A stretch of 64,000 bases of DNA. It comes from Laccaria trichodermophora (lineage: Eukaryota; Basidiomycota; Agaricomycetes; Agaricales; Hydnangiaceae). The stretch is taken from assembly GCA_018417955.1 (NCBI GenBank), contig JACTVC010000018.1, positions 1,054,001-1,118,000 on the forward strand, written 5' to 3'. Of the stretch, positions 42,522 through 56,300 are shown piece by piece; the stretch's first letter is position 1, and the number at the start of each line of letters is the position of its first letter. The position numbers were made by a program, and so were the translations under genes. The notes under the pieces were generated by a model. That model was given only the letters and a program-made list of their open reading frames with translations. It was not told the DNA's origin and searched no databases.

Positions 42522-45081
42522 TCAAACCCTCATCCCAAAACCTCCCGCCCCACCTCCCCTTGTCGTTCCCGCTCGAACTTGCCCATCAAACTCGAATCCT
42601 CCATACTCGTACTCGTATTCAGTGCTTGTGAAGTGCCGTTCATACCCTCCCCCTCCTCCCCCCCTTGTCCCTCCAAACCCGAATTCAGCACCCCTCCCCG
42701 TATACTGGTGGAGCTGGAGCTGGAGCGAGTGGGATTGTGAGTGTCGTCCAACATATTCGTATTCGTATTCGTGCTGCTGGTGTGGGTATCCTCGTCCCGG
42801 TCCCGCAGAAAAGTCGTACTCCCCTCCTGCTGATGTGGCTGATGATGACGCAGGTGGAACCCCACCCGCAAACCCATACCCGACCCCGAGCCCCCCGAGC
42901 CCAAAAACATCTGCCCCCCCTGCTCCTCCTCCTCGGATATCGATGGAGCTGTACGTAGAACTGGTAGGTGACGGTGAGGAAGTAGGTGTCGATAATGTGG
43001 GTGAGCCTCCGCTTCCTGTGCTGCTGGTGTAGAGGTAGCCTCCATGGGATTGCTGTGATAATACGGTAGATGGTATTCGTTGTCTGTGCCCGTGCTGCTG
43101 TTGTTGTTGGTGGTGGTGGTGGTGGTGTAGCGGAAGTACGTTGCTCCCCCCTCCTCCTGCTCCTCCCGTTGTGAAGTCCTCTCCACCCCCGGCACCACCC
43201 CGTTGTTGTTGTTGTTGTGGTGGTGGTGGTGACCGTTGCTGGGGTGGTGACCCAATCCCATCCCCACAGCCTGCCTTAACTGCTGCATACCTAGCTCCTG
43301 CGAATAATGCAGGTGCAGCTCGCTCTGCTGCTGTGGGTGAGCCTGATGCGCTCCTCCCCCCGTCCCCGTCCCCGTCAGAGAGATGGAGTGCCCCTGCGGA
43401 AGTGACGAGTCCAAGCCCACTAGCCGTCGTTGGCCTCGAGTTGCCCCCTGAGGTAAAGGTGAATGAGGAGGAAAGCCGCTGCGATGCAGCTGATAATAAT
43501 AACTCTGCTCCTCCATTATCATTGCAGAGCTCCATAACGGAGAGTCGCCGACTCTGAGGCCTTGATTCCGTTCCATACTCATACTCCGCCCCCCCTGCCC
43601 CTCCTCCTCCTGTGAGGGAAGATGAAGGCCCGTCCGGTCCGCCAAAGGCTCGTTTGCGTGGGTTCTCGGAGGAGGCGGAGGGTGGGTGGAAGTAAAAAGG
43701 GGATGGATCATGTCCTCCCGGTGATGATGATGATGGGTCATCGTACTGTTGTTGTCCGACGCCCAGCTCGACGACGACGGGGAAGGCGTTTGCGTTGTTG
43801 TTGTTTCCTCGTCCACCATACGTGCCCGATGATGATAAGTTTGAGTTTGATGGTAGCCCCATTCCTGCGCCCCCATTGTTGTGTGAAGAGGGAGCTGTGC
43901 CCGGTCGTCGTGTGTGAAAGGAAAGTAGGTGTTGTGGTTGTTGAGGGACGGCGAAATGCTGCTGCTGCTGGAGCTGCTGGGAATTGGAAGATGGTGGTGA
44001 TGGAGGGGTGAGTGAAGCGGAGACGACTGCACTGAGTGGTGGGAGGGAGCGTGATGGATCTGAGGAGGCAAGACCAGACGAAGTGGGGGGCCTTGAGGTT
44101 GTGGTGGTTGGGTAGGCGAGAAAGGAATGGCTTGATGATGATTGGGGTTGAGATGGGGCAAGAAAGGACTGGCTGGGGTCACGAAAGGAATGGTTTGTCC
44201 CTCTGGGACTTGCGCGGTGGTGTTGGTGGTGCTGGTGGTCCATGTCTGTATGTACCATGTCGTTTTGGACCATGTCGACGTGCCATGAGCTCCGTTGGTG
44301 CTGTTGATGGTGCTGCTGATGATGATACATCATCGAACCGCCATGATCGCCTTCGTACCCAGTGGTCGTCCCAGGCCGGGCATGCATCGGAATCCCACCC
44401 AAATCCTCCTGCTTGATCAAATTCAACCCGTCCTCGTCGCCATTGGGCGAAGACGGAGACAGCTGTGAGTCACCGGCGTTGTTCGCCGTAGTTCGTCGGC
44501 CACCGGCACTGCCAGCACGCATGTTCCCAGCCTTATTAGCAGCAGCCATCGTCGCATGCAACGACGTCAAATCGCGCATCATGCGCTCGTTCTGCTCTTG
44601 CTTGTCCGCATGGACCGTCTGAGCATGTTGGCGCAAATTATCGAGGCGCGAGAATTGTTTGCCGCAGTGGCATGAGAATGGACGTTCGCCTGTGTGTTTC
44701 CTGTGTGACGGGTTTTTTAGTCTGCTGTCACAACACACAACGCAACGAGGAAACGAACCTAATGTGCCGAGCTAGATGCTCGCTCCTCGAAAAGACCATC
44801 CGACAATCTCCATACCCCCGACATTGAAATGTCTTGGCCGGCGCTGGCCTATAGCGTTTATTAACGCCCACGCCAGGCCCTCCGCCGACGTTATGTTGCT
44901 GTTGCTGTTGCTGCTGGTGCTGCTGTTGTTGTTGTTGGTGGTGGTGTACCTGGGCCTGAGCAATGACCATAGTAGCCGTGGACATAGGAGAGGTTGGCGA
45001 GCGGGACAAGTCGCGCGCTTGGTGTTGATGATGTTGATGATGATCAGGGGGAGATCTTTCAGGGGATGGATTGAGGTCCAT
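42522..45081 (-). CDS. C2H2 zinc-finger transcription factor (two fingers, low-complexity tail)
   Basis: Exon 1 (45081-44759) and exon 2 (44700-42522) join inside the first finger across a 58 bp intron, giving about 833 residues. The N-terminus is [12 protein letters not shown], with His/Gln runs. Finger 1 is [21 protein letters not shown]. Linker TGERPF leads to finger 2, [21 protein letters not shown]. This paired-finger signature resembles fungal Adr1/Usv1/Com2-type regulators. The remaining ~650 residues are Ser/Gly/Gln/His-rich and contain EYEYEY repeats. It is probably a nuclear regulator; targets are unknown. A second, shifted frame is open for 550 codons inside exon 2. Confidence 0.85.
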
Positions 45082-45189
45082 GTTCGAAAAAAAACGAGGA
45101 AAGAAGGCAAGGCATAGATATAAGCAAACGTACCTGATCAATCAAACAAGGTACCTATATGCGGGGTTTCAATTCCAGGATCAGATCCA

Positions 45190-48100
45190 GGTGTGAATAA
45201 ATCAAATTTTGATACCAACACGAAAAGAACGGAGGGTCCTATCGAGCCAATCCTTGCCAGCTCACCCGTTCTCATGCTCACCCCTTCGTCTTCGTCTTTC
45301 AGACGATCTATCCTCAGAGCTCAAACCTCTTTCCAACTCACCAAAAAAAATTTCACCGGAAACCCCACAAGGTCAAATGTACCCCTGGGTGGCGGTGCAT
45401 CTGGGCCTATACATGGTGATCACAATCAAGGTCGCATTTGACTCTGCAGCACTAAGGATCTCGGCTCGGAGATGCGTTTTAATATCACCTCTTCAGGCAC
45501 AAGGGCGCCCGTTTGGCGAGCTCGAGGCGAGAACTCGAGGGCGGGAGCGGGTGAAAGTGCAAGTTGAACGCGTCTCGAGTGAATGCGGGTGAGGTGCATT
45601 AGCGAGAAAGTCGGAAATCATTCCGCCGCTCATGGGTAGATCTTCCGCTATGGATAGGAAACGGTAAGATTTCTGTAGGCTACTTGGATCTAGTTGACAA
45701 ATACCGATATACATAGTTGAATCTAGACCACCTCAACCCTTCCCTTGCAATTTGCACACAAACTCAACGTAAGTTCAACCCTTGCATGGATGGAGCGCAC
45801 GCAGTATTAGGGAGGAGTCTAGACGGGAACAAGTAAGTACGCAGACTCGAATACTCAAGTTTTACGGTCTCATACTCACCTTCTCCGGTACATGCATACA
45901 TTACTCACGAATCAAACGGATCATCAGTGCGTTTTTTTCGAGGGCGCTTGTCTTTGCATGTGAGCGCCTTGAGATGTATGTATGTGGGATCGGGATCGAC
46001 CACATGATGCATCACGACGGCTCCCGACATATAATAATATATGATCGTAATTATACATCCGTAACCCAAGCCATGCTCCTATTCCTTGAATTGATTCCAC
46101 TGGAGTGTGTTGGCGCGTGAGCCAATGCAATTCACAGGCGGATTCTATTCTATTCAACGAGGAGCGTGCACAAATAAATGACTCGGATTCGTCGGATTGC
46201 CTTCGGAGGTCCATGTCGTCCGACAAGATTGACGGGCGAGAGGTGATATTGATCCGAAGGAAATTGGGGTTCCCAGGCCGTCGTGCGACGTGAGCTTTCC
46301 CTCTCTCTCTCTCTCAAATGTTCTTATCAAACCCCCATTTATCTGTAGAGAAAAAGATGACCCCGAGTCTGGTTCCGCTGCGCCTCGCTATTCTACCCTG
46401 ATAAAATCCAGCCAGCCGTCAAAATTGATTGAAGAAGAAAAGAAAAGAGAAAGGTCCAGACCCGCTTTCCTGTCATTGTCGATGTCAACCCACCCAACAA
46501 GCGCTGTGGAGTGGGAGTGAGAACGACTGTCCTTTTCGAAGTAGAATTTAGAAATCCAACGCCCATCCCCCAACCCCCGCCCGAGAATCTAGAGTAAGGA
46601 ACAAGGTACACACATCCAAGATGCGTCCTTCCTTCAAATCAAGTACCTCGTTAACGTTAAGTTAGACAGCGGCCTCGGAGTCGAAGCTCGATCAAAATCG
46701 ACAGGAACAGGTACGGAGTCGGAAGCGCGATTGGTGGGGTACCGGTGCCCAGGAACGCCGACGCGCGTGGCTATTTAGGTGCGGGTGGATATCAGGAGGA
46801 ATAGGTGCTGGGCGTTGGAACTTTCGTTCAAGCTTCAAGTTGGCGGGATTCCGGATATAATTCAGCTTTTAGGTTGAGACTTGAAAGTGGGTATATTGTC
46901 GATGATCGATGATCTACATGAGGGTGAATCAAGTTTGTTGATAACAATAACGTACTTATTCAGAGCGTTTGTTGGAACGTCTGACCAGGGTACATGATTT
47001 ATGGTGGATAGGTTCGCCTTCATTCCGCTGTCGTCGTCGGTCGAGATTTGGCGGACGCACGGCGTGAGATACCCGGCTAAAGTTTTAACCGACGTTGAGT
47101 GGTAAAACGTTAATAATATTGACTGGTATAAATTAACGTACTCACTCGGTATGGGAGAGGGTTGTTGTCTCTCTGGGCGCGCGTTATGACGCGAAGATAC
47201 GTCTGAAATGCATTTGGTATCCATACCCTCTCCAATAAAAAAGAAATACTTCTCTATGACAACACTTGAGTGTAGGGCTTGAGAAACGATAAAAGCGTGC
47301 GGTATGCGCTTCCTTCGAGTCACCTTATTCCAGAAAAAGAATCATTGGGGTCATATCCTAGTCATAGCGACAAATGAACAAAAAGTTGAAAATCTTCACC
47401 CGTTCAAGCACCCAACACCCTCACGTTCGTTCAAAAAAACATCCACTAAGGCGGCCGCACTTTCCTTCCTGAACTAGCTAGTAATTAACGAGTAATGGCA
47501 ACAGATACATACCCCGGTCATGGGACCAGACCAAGACCCTGTAGGCCGCCTGTATTTCAAATTGCTTGATAACGAATTCAGCGGGATGGGGTTAATGCCT
47601 AATGGGTCCGTTTTGTCGATAGAATTTAGTACAAGTAGCGGAACGACTTCCGATCCCTTTCAATCATGGGTAGGAGTGGGTAGGGTTGTGTTGGCCAGGA
47701 CTTGAAAATCCTATGGTGTTCAACGTTCATCGACATCTTCCACCAACCTTCTGTTTCATCAACATCTTTTCACCCAAGTGAGCTATTTGGAGCAGCCGCA
47801 CTTTCTCATGGATCTATATTCCCTTCGACTAATTTACATGAATGTTCGAGACTTACAAGAAAAAAGGGACGTTGGGATCAATGATTTTTTTCTACTCTCC
47901 ACATGTTTTCAAACTCAAAAAAGCTGAAACGTGAAGTGGTGGGTTAGATTTTCGCGGACCTGCACTCAATTGTCTTCATACATGCGCGTGGATCGGAGGC
48001 ATTTCAACTTCGGAGACAGGGATCGGAGAGAAAACTTTGCAACTTCCTTATGTGGTACCCTTGGAGCCAACTGACGAGAAAGCCTCTCTCCCAAAATTTC

Positions 48101-49540
48101 CCGACGCCACCACCCTCCCGCGACAATTAAAAAGATCGACAAGCCACACTAGAGTAACGTGCGCTAGACTATCACGTTGTCCGAGATTGTTCCTGGGAGC
48201 TCTAGATCGGCGAGGGGAAAAGGAACACAGATAGACATTTACGTTTGCCTGACCGTTTTGAGTCACGACACTTTGGACAGGTGAACAGTCTTTGACTGCT
48301 TGTGGTGCAGGGCCAGACGAATGTGGGATGCAAAGCGCCTATCGAGAGTTTAGGAATCAGCATTGAATTTGGGTCCATGAAGCTTGACAGCAAAAAACCG
48401 ACGTAGCAAGGGAAAAGTTGGAGAACAGTTGATTATTATCTCTTGCTTTTACTCCAACTTTTGATTCTATTCAATAAGGGAACTGTCAATGTGAGTGCCA
48501 CACCGTGAGTCAAGTGGCGGAAGATCGCTATTGATGGGCATGGGCAAACAAACTCCCTCCAATTCTGTCAGAAGGACAAAGAATAAATGTGGTAAGCAGC
48601 GCTGGAGGTTTGCGCATCGGGTCCGCACTCGTGATAAGAAGCACATACCTGTGGGATGATAACTCAGAAACAAACGGTGGAGGCTTTAATCAGGATCGAC
48701 GTACCTCGTAATAGTACAACGAAAAGATTATTGAACCTGGGTCGCTCAGCTCATCAGCTACAGAGCGCATAGGGAGTATACATGATTCCTGGGGCACGTT
48801 TGAAAGATCCACAGTTGCCAGTGGGGAGATCACCGTCAAGTGTATTAACGTAATGGGTTTGACTAGCAAGATGATCTAACCATTTAAAATGAATTGAGCG
48901 AAGTAGGGTGACCATGCAGGGAAGAAAACGTGCTGCAGGCCAATCAGTTGACTTGACCGTGGGTGGCGCGCAGTGATCACCGGTGGCCAGTTAAGTCGAA
49001 GCACCAGTGGGAGGGAGAATGGATCGGAACCGAAAACCGTTGTCCGCCCTAGAGCAAGTTATCGTCGGGGGGGTTTACGTATACAAGGACACTCACAAGC
49101 ATGTCAGCTAACGTTGCACTCTAATGGCAACATAACCTCGATGCGATGGAATCTTGACGGGACCGACTGGCACAAAAAATAACAATGACAAGCACCAAGA
49201 GAAATTTGAGGTGAGGCATGCATTATAGGCGTACAGCGATGGGAGGGGTGTATACTAGATAGCCGATATGATAGTAATAGCAATAAGTTAATGTTTGAGG
49301 GAGAAGTTGGGGTTGCGACAGTGTTGAATGGAGTGGAGGTCTGCGAGGCGGTCAGTGAATATGACTGGTGTAGAAAACAGGACCAACCGGATTTACAGCG
49401 GGAATCAACAATAGGCTGCCTATATATCGTCGAACTTGGACATGTCGGGTCGGACTTCTCCGACGTGGTGGAGGCCCATCCTAATCCCGAATACGATTCT
49501 CAATCTCCAGCGCCTCACAAAATGCAACAGTCTGCGGGTT
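45190..49540. other. Gene-poor stretch of ~4.4 kb
   Basis: No frame with recognisable motifs. The longest is a 153-codon minus-strand frame at 47323-46862, without domain or splice support. A short CT microsatellite lies near 46305. The first part probably contains the zinc-finger gene promoter. Confidence 0.45.
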
Positions 49541-49554
49541 GCCATCCTCCCGAC

Positions 49555-51124
49555 TCACTGCAGCACATATCGGTCAGCCCAGTCCGCTTCACATGACAGA
49601 TAAAGCGAACCTTGACGCGCCCACCCCTTTCCCGTCGGGCCATAAACAGTCTTGACAAACTGCTGTACCCTCTCTACTTCCAAGTCCTCCGGGGTAGGAA
49701 ACGCTGCAATGACCCATTCGAGTTCCCTCGCGATTCTCCGCCTAGCGTCGTCTTCGCTTGGGAAAGGCCACTGAATCTTTCGCCGCGACAGGTAGGGGTT
49801 GGAAACGCGGGTTATCGCGAGCCACTCTGGGTCATATGAGAGGGTTACTTTTGGCTTCAGGTTGGGCGCAGGACACGAAGCTACGGGGAATTGGATCACC
49901 TATTCAAGAGTGTTCCAGTTCAGCGACGGGTACAACGGCAGAGGGACGTGCGAACAAACCTCCAAGAACTCCCTTCCCTTGAGACACTTGTCCAACGCAA
50001 GAAATTTCGTGGTAGACTTCCCATGTGGATATGTTGCCTCGAACTTGACGTGCATGTGGCCCGAGAACCACCATTCAGGTTTCAACGTCTTCATTAAGTG
50101 CAAGAGGGGCGGAGAGCCGAGCGTGTTGTCTTGGATGTCGTGCTGGAAATGCGGGGACTTCTTAAGGAGACCGTCAGTGTCCCCGTATTGTTCGATTCCT
50201 TGGGGCCAATCATGGGAGAGGAAGATAGACGGAGGTGAAAGCTGCGTAGATTTGTCAGGGCGAAAAAAGGAAGGAGGGGACGGGGAGCTCACAAGAGACA
50301 GCCGATTGATGTTGTATTCCCGCGTGTGGTAGATACTTCGCATTGTCCTGGGATCTAACGGCAGGCGTTCGTAGTTGCCTGCGAGTGTCTAAGTAAGGTG
50401 TTGAGAGTATTGTGAGATATATCGGGTACCGAGGTTGTAATGATTTTCGTTGTATATCCCGGATATACCAGCGATTCGAATACCATTGAGTTGGATGCAC
50501 CCTGCGTGGCCGAGGAAGTAGATGTTTGGCGCTAGCCAGCCACCATGGTATCTACAATGGTGTTCAGTCAAGAAGAAGGTTTGCAAGGGAGGAAAGAGAC
50601 TCACAGCTCCCACATGTAATTCGAAGCTTCGTGGTTCCCCCCAATGACAATCGTCAACATCGGGGCTTTCTTCTGCCCGGTGTAATACCTACCGTTCACT
50701 ACCGTATCAGCCTCAAGCCTCCGAAAGCAAACTGAAACGCACCGATGAAACCCACCCAAAACCTTGTACTTGGTCGGACAAGCCATATTCCCCACATCTT
50801 CTTTGTTCCGCATGGCCTGGAAATCGCCACAGATGAGCAACGCATCGACTTTGTAGTTGTGCCTATTTTCGAGGTGGTTGATGTGCGAGTAGATAGCATC
50901 GAGTTCACCATGACAGCAGCCTTCGACGGCAATCTGTTGAGATTGACGTTGTACATGTCCTGACAAAAAAATAAACCACGAACGTTCAGAGACCGAGACT
51001 GCAGCGCGAATGTGGCCCCTTTGTAAGGGCATCGTGCAAACGATGGGCCCGCGCGAAGAGCATTTGAGGCAAGTCGGCGCGCCCTCGCCATGGGAAACCC
51101 TCTCATCATTGAGCCCGCTACCAT
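49555..51124 (-). CDS. DBR1: Lariat debranching enzyme
   Basis: Hydrolyses the 2'-5' bond of excised intron lariats in the nucleus. The metallophosphoesterase motifs appear in order: [71 protein letters not shown] and [13 protein letters not shown]. The C-terminal DBR1 domain has YDPEWLAI and the [17 protein letters not shown] region, ending DRYVLQ. Five or more short introns are present. The segment IAVEGCC starts directly after an acceptor at 50934, so the initiator lies upstream. One option is the ATG at 51124, immediately followed by a GT donor. The length is near-normal. Confidence 0.9.
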
Positions 51125-51349
51125 GAACGGTAAGCAGTTTTGACTTGATGTCGAACTCTGACCTGGCGCACACGCAGTCCTCGCGATGGCTTCGAGCCTT
51201 GTCGAGAAACCTAGCAATCATTGTTAAGAATTCTAAGACAAAGACAGGAATACAGCTACCTGGAATATGGCGCCCAACTTGCTTCAGATATCCTTCTCTC
51301 TGTCTCTTTCTCTTGGGTATTGTATCAGAGGAGGTCGTGTAAAAAATGG

Positions 51350-51715
51350 GCGCAGGGTCATTGTTGGTGTCGCGAATTTTGTTAGTGATGCCATCAGGCG
51401 TGTCGGGCCGCTCCGAACTCCATAGATTAGATTAGATTAAGGAGCAAGCGCTGAAACCGAGCTTTAATCTAGAAAGGCAGAAAATCATCATATTTTCACC
51501 ACTCAGGCAGCAGTGGATTTGAACAGAGCCCCAAGAAAATTATGTAGTTGAATACTCAAATCGATGATAAGAATTATGAACAAGGAGTTTGCTAAAATAA
51601 TACGTCCTCTTGATGTCCTCGAATTTGAGAGCCATTAATCTAATTAAGGTAATCTTGTGTTTGTAGTGGTAAAATATAGTCCGCGCAAAACACCCTTCTG
51701 GTCGAACAGCAGCAG
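51350..51715. other. Intergenic, nothing supported
   Basis: AT-rich, with a short TTAGATTAGATTA repeat near 51425. No coding frame. Confidence 0.4.
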
Positions 51716-51720
51716 GACGG

Positions 51721-52444
51721 CTAACCGGACTGTAGCAAAGCAGCCGCGACTATTATGGCCTCTAGTTTTCCTTCTTGTATAAGCGAGATGTTGACGCTTA
51801 AGGAGAGATATTCTGACCCCCGATAGATCTTCGCCAGTACAGCATGACCTTGAGAAAATACCTGCGGCTTGTATAGCTATGACGCTTGATTAGTGACGCG
51901 AAAAAAGTAGAGTCTAGATTCTCACATAGATCGCATTATTCTGCAACATCCAGGTGTACTTTTCCTCCCCAAGTTCCATAATTGCAACCCTTGCCATACG
52001 TGTGAGCGGTTGGACCCTTCAACGAAGCTGCCAAAAAAACAAGACTCACGTTTGACCAGGACAGATAAACAACCACTCTGATGCGAACTTCTTTGGAACC
52101 AATTCCGCAATCTCAATCACTGGTTGTTGAGACCACTCGACTGTGGCAAAGGTTCTCCCGTTTGCTTTTTGAAATTTGACCACTTTCGGCGGTCCATCCT
52201 CAGTGACTATGTCGTAAAATTTCTGATGCCTCGACGAACCGAACACAGAGCAGTTCAAAGGACCAGCGAGGCGCGAATCGAAATTGAATGTCACAGCATC
52301 TGGACTTTCCGAACCTGTGGGAGAGGGTAAGGCCCCATACGTTGGGGCTTGACTAGGAAAGAGGCGCCATGTGCCCTCGGGAACGAAGAAGATATTCTGC
52401 GAGTTCGACCACCCTGCTTGGGTGTAGGGATTTGTGGTGAACAT
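51721..52444 (-). CDS. DUF6593 family protein, intron-containing and diverged
   Basis: Exons 52444-52050, 51989-51926 and 51876-51721 give 204 residues: MFTTNPYTQAGWSN, then VTFNFDSRLAGPLNCSVFG, NGRTFATVEW, PVIEIAEL and EEKYTWMLQNNAI, ending VAAALLQSG. It lacks the final Arg-Asn-Leu seen in the others. Intron 1 is phase 2 and intron 2 phase 0, at the same alignment positions as in 62601-63294. It is the most diverged of the four paralogs. Confidence 0.8.
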
Positions 52445-52449
52445 GTCGT

Positions 52450-53340
52450 CGTTGTTAGAGTGAGGAATAGGTTATTCATGGCTCTCATTAAATAGATGCC
52501 TGGAGCTCTTGGCCACTCGATAACCGAGCTATGTACTTCCCATTGCACAGAAAGGGAGCACCGCACATGCCTACGGCCATGTCGGATACGGTCCAAATAA
52601 CGCGGGGTAGTCGACGACCAAGCTAGCAGGCACTTCTTGGGTTAGGGTCGATGGGTCAGACCATCACGAGAATTGGGTTGGAAACGTTGAGCAGTCCATT
52701 CGTAAGAAATCGCCTTTTTTGTGTGCAGTATCGGCGGACATCTCGGTCCTAGGCATGGGTAATTAAACGCACCGTTGCATTGCTGTTGTATACAGTAAAA
52801 CGCCGAACATGTGCCAGTTGAAGGCTTCATATTCTGAGTGAGGGTGATTTAAGCACGGAGAGGAGAGTTTTCCGTTGGTTCGGTGATCTCGGGACCAATC
52901 GAATTCTCGAAGTGCAACATAAAGGATAACGTTGTGGCAATACCGTTGAAGCTGTGAACATCCGCCAATGTTTGGCAAAGCCTTGACTTCCAAACACGTT
53001 TCGTCACAAAGCACAATCCACTTCACGTTGTCTACAAGAGGGAGAAATGAGGCGACAGTAATCCCATTTCTTGGCTATATTAAACTAGTGATATCAAGTA
53101 CATAACTTCTTAACATTCCGAATTAATCAAATATCCCAAATTCAAAGGCGGTGGAAAAAAAGTCTAGGCTTTCAAATTCTCGAGCTTTCATGCAGTAGGT
53201 CTTTATCCCAGCATGGCGCACACTCATTAGTCTTGCGAGGAGCCAGGAACTTACACCTGTGACATAGAGTGTGCTTTTGCGCGAGATTCTATTGCCTGGA
53301 ATCTCGCATGGTTAAGTTGACGGATCTTTGACAGGCCGCG
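52450..53340. other. Intergenic with small minus-strand frames
   Basis: An 87-codon minus-strand frame at 53026-52763 contains Cys-rich text but no recognised domain. No splice-joined model was found. Confidence 0.35.
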
Positions 53341-53343
53341 ACG

Positions 53344-56300
53344 TCAGACGTCTTTCGGGGGACGGAATTGGAGGGCGCTTGAACGGGGACTGAGATCTCT
53401 GGCTCGACGTGATCGAGCATGTCCTAGGCCTCTTATATGGTACCGTTCGCCTACAACTTCTTTTGTCGCCATCATCAATCGATCTAGACGATGCATGAAG
53501 CCGAAGGCAGTGGAAACGCCCACGCAAAACATCCTTTCAAAAACATATTGTCAGAGGGTTTCAATGTGGAAGGTGACGAATGTCAAACTCACATATATTG
53601 CTCGTTCTGCAACATCTCAAAGGTCAAAGAATGTGGTATGCCGTGATCATCCTTGTTTTCCTTGTGGAACACGTCAAGCCCGTGATAGTGCATATGAAAA
53701 CGATCAAGTAGAGGGCAGGGAGTTATTTGCGGCAATGGATTGCCGGTCTTTAACGAGGTAGATATCATGGCTACATGATACCGAGGCATGAGCAAAGTCA
53801 GAAACGAAGCGGCTTCAGAAAATGTACTTATGACTGCGAGAATGTCTCCCTGAAAATCGGGATCTAGAAGCCGAGTTCTCCGTAAAAATGCCCTCGTCCA
53901 AGTCGGTTCCATATGTTCTATCACCGACATAAGGTGGGATAATGTATACGAAAGGGACCTGCATGCGCCTGGCTTAGTCACACTGACAGATCTAAGTTTA
54001 GGGAGAGAAAATATTACTGACAACTGGAGATCCAATATCAACTCATATCGCCGTGCAGGCCACGTTCCGCGAAGGGAAAACTAATGTGTGAAGGGTAGGT
54101 TAAATGGCTAGGTAGGAGCTTACGGCGATGCATACCTCGTACATGACATTTTCTTTCAGTGTAAGGGCTTTTTTTAGCTTGGACCGAATTGCGATTAGAT
54201 TCTGAAAAATTTCGGGGATGTCGTGCACCTCCCTCCCGTGAGCAAAGGAAATGATGGAACAATATAGAACACCAATTTCTGACGATGTTGTTGCCAAAAG
54301 CGTCCTGTGGTAACGCCTGATCGTAGTTGCAGGGGGGAGAAGTGAGACAAGGCTGGTAACTCATAGTTGTCAAGACTTTGAGCAGACCACGAGAATGAAG
54401 CTTACAATGCGGCGACAACGCCTACCACAACAGGGATGAACCGTTTCTAAAACGGAAGAAAGGTCAGGAACGTAGCTAAATTCAGTCAAGGGGCAACGCA
54501 CCCAAGCAACAGTGATACCGAAACCTGGAGCGCCTGGGACAACAATGAAAACGTCCTGATAGGAATAGCCGACGACCTGTGCCGCAACATACTGAATAGA
54601 AGTGAAAGGATTGCTTGAATATCCTTACCAAACTGGCTGTCAAAGCAAAGACGGTGGTGGTAAGCGGCATTATTGGGCAATACAGCTTGATGAAGAAGAA
54701 AATCGGAAAGCAGACAGCGCATACTGCCGCTAATCCATATGGATTTCCGTCTCCTGACCCAGATGAGATATACCTGAAACGGCGGAAAGCCTTAAGATGG
54801 ACTTTCAAGGGCAGAAATGAATAGCACGCACCACATTGCTGCGCCAACAAGGCCACCCAAAAAGGTTGCAATAATTCTGGAAACTAGAATATACGCGGTA
54901 TCTCCTCGGAAGCGTGAAATGGTAAAGTGAAACATTATTCTTCGGGTCATATCAGGATGAAAAATATGCAGAAGGTGGAACGCATACATTGCCCAAACAG
55001 CTCGGTTCTCTGGAAACATCTACAGGTCAAATGAGAGGAGATGTATTTGAACCAGACGTACCGTATGCAAACGTGGCTGAACTTCTGAGGAAGAAGACGA
55101 GATAGATGACGACTAGCAGCTTGAGCTCAATTACTAGAATTAACCGGTTGATGTAGTGACTTACCACTAAAAATCCCAGCTTTGATTGAAAATAACATGT
55201 TGCCTCGCCCTAGGCCGGTCAAGCCAAGGTACAAATGGTACATGCACCATTCCAAAATATTCTTAGGAGGTAAAGCATCAGGGTCTCTATGACGCGCTTG
55301 CCCAAGAGCGTCTTCCTCCTCGGCGGCGGATGGTTTGACACCCTGAATCGTCTCTGTCAGACAGTTAGTATGTGTTGGTGAAGCCTTGGCAGCTACTAAC
55401 CAGGATCATCATCGTCATCAGTAGGCGCGCTCGGGAAAACTTGAAATGGATTTGTAAGACGACCTGGAGTCCACAGACGGTTTTTCTTCCGAAGTTCTTC
55501 AAGTTTGATGATTTCATCGATCTGTCAAAGGCCAATTACTATGTAAACCACTGCGAAAAGAAGCGAGAAGAAGTACTGCGTCGATGACGATCTCAGAAAT
55601 TTGAATGAGATGATATTGATATACGTAGCAATTAAACAAGTGCCTGTGAGGGGGCGTTTCGTAATCTGAACCTGAATCATCATCAGGCGTCTCAAAGGCG
55701 AGGCGGTAGGGTTGAAGTATTATGTGCCTAAGTCCGAGTCATGTTCGTCAGAGTAGCAATCAGCTCTGGTTCGACGAAACTCTCACCTTTTATTCACTCT
55801 AAATTCTTTCAAGGTCTCGGAAATATCCTTTCTCAAATTCTTAAGTTGTGTTATTTTCGATTGCCGTTGAGCCTCCGTAAACTCTGTCTTCGAAAAGAAG
55901 CCTATGTGATTCGCTCGAACGGATGTCAGCCATTCATTGAGGCAGACCAAGCCATCTATACACGCCCTTAGCAGGTCGTCACAACTAAGTAGATTTCATA
56001 TCAAGTGTGATGCTCGAATGAGAATGAAACATACCTGTCGCTCAACAGCTCCGTCGCCTTTCTTGTATGTTGTTCAGAATTAGGATCGTTCGAGCGTGCC
56101 GCCTCGATGTCTAAATAACGCCGAATTGCGAACACACCAACAGCAGCCTCTTGCTTCCGCACCCGCCCTGTGGCCACTTTGAGCAAGTTTTTGTGAAGGA
56201 GATGATGTTGATGTGCGTGATGTTGATGTGCGTGATGATTGTGTGCGTGGTTATGATGTGCGGTATGATGGTGTGCGGTATGATGATATGCGGCATGATG

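Noticed and set aside
43141..43557. Plus-strand open frames opposite the zinc-finger gene (42622-44622)
   Set aside because: Low-complexity repeats keep several antisense frames open; there are no motifs and no independent start context.
44728..45141. N-terminal extension of the zinc-finger protein upstream of 45081
   Set aside because: The frame is open, but the [10 protein letters not shown] start at 45081 is the better supported start of the protein, and the extension reads like untranslated sequence.
46862..47323. 153-codon minus-strand open frame in the gene-poor stretch
   Set aside because: No domain, no splice-joined extension and unremarkable composition; not reported as a gene.
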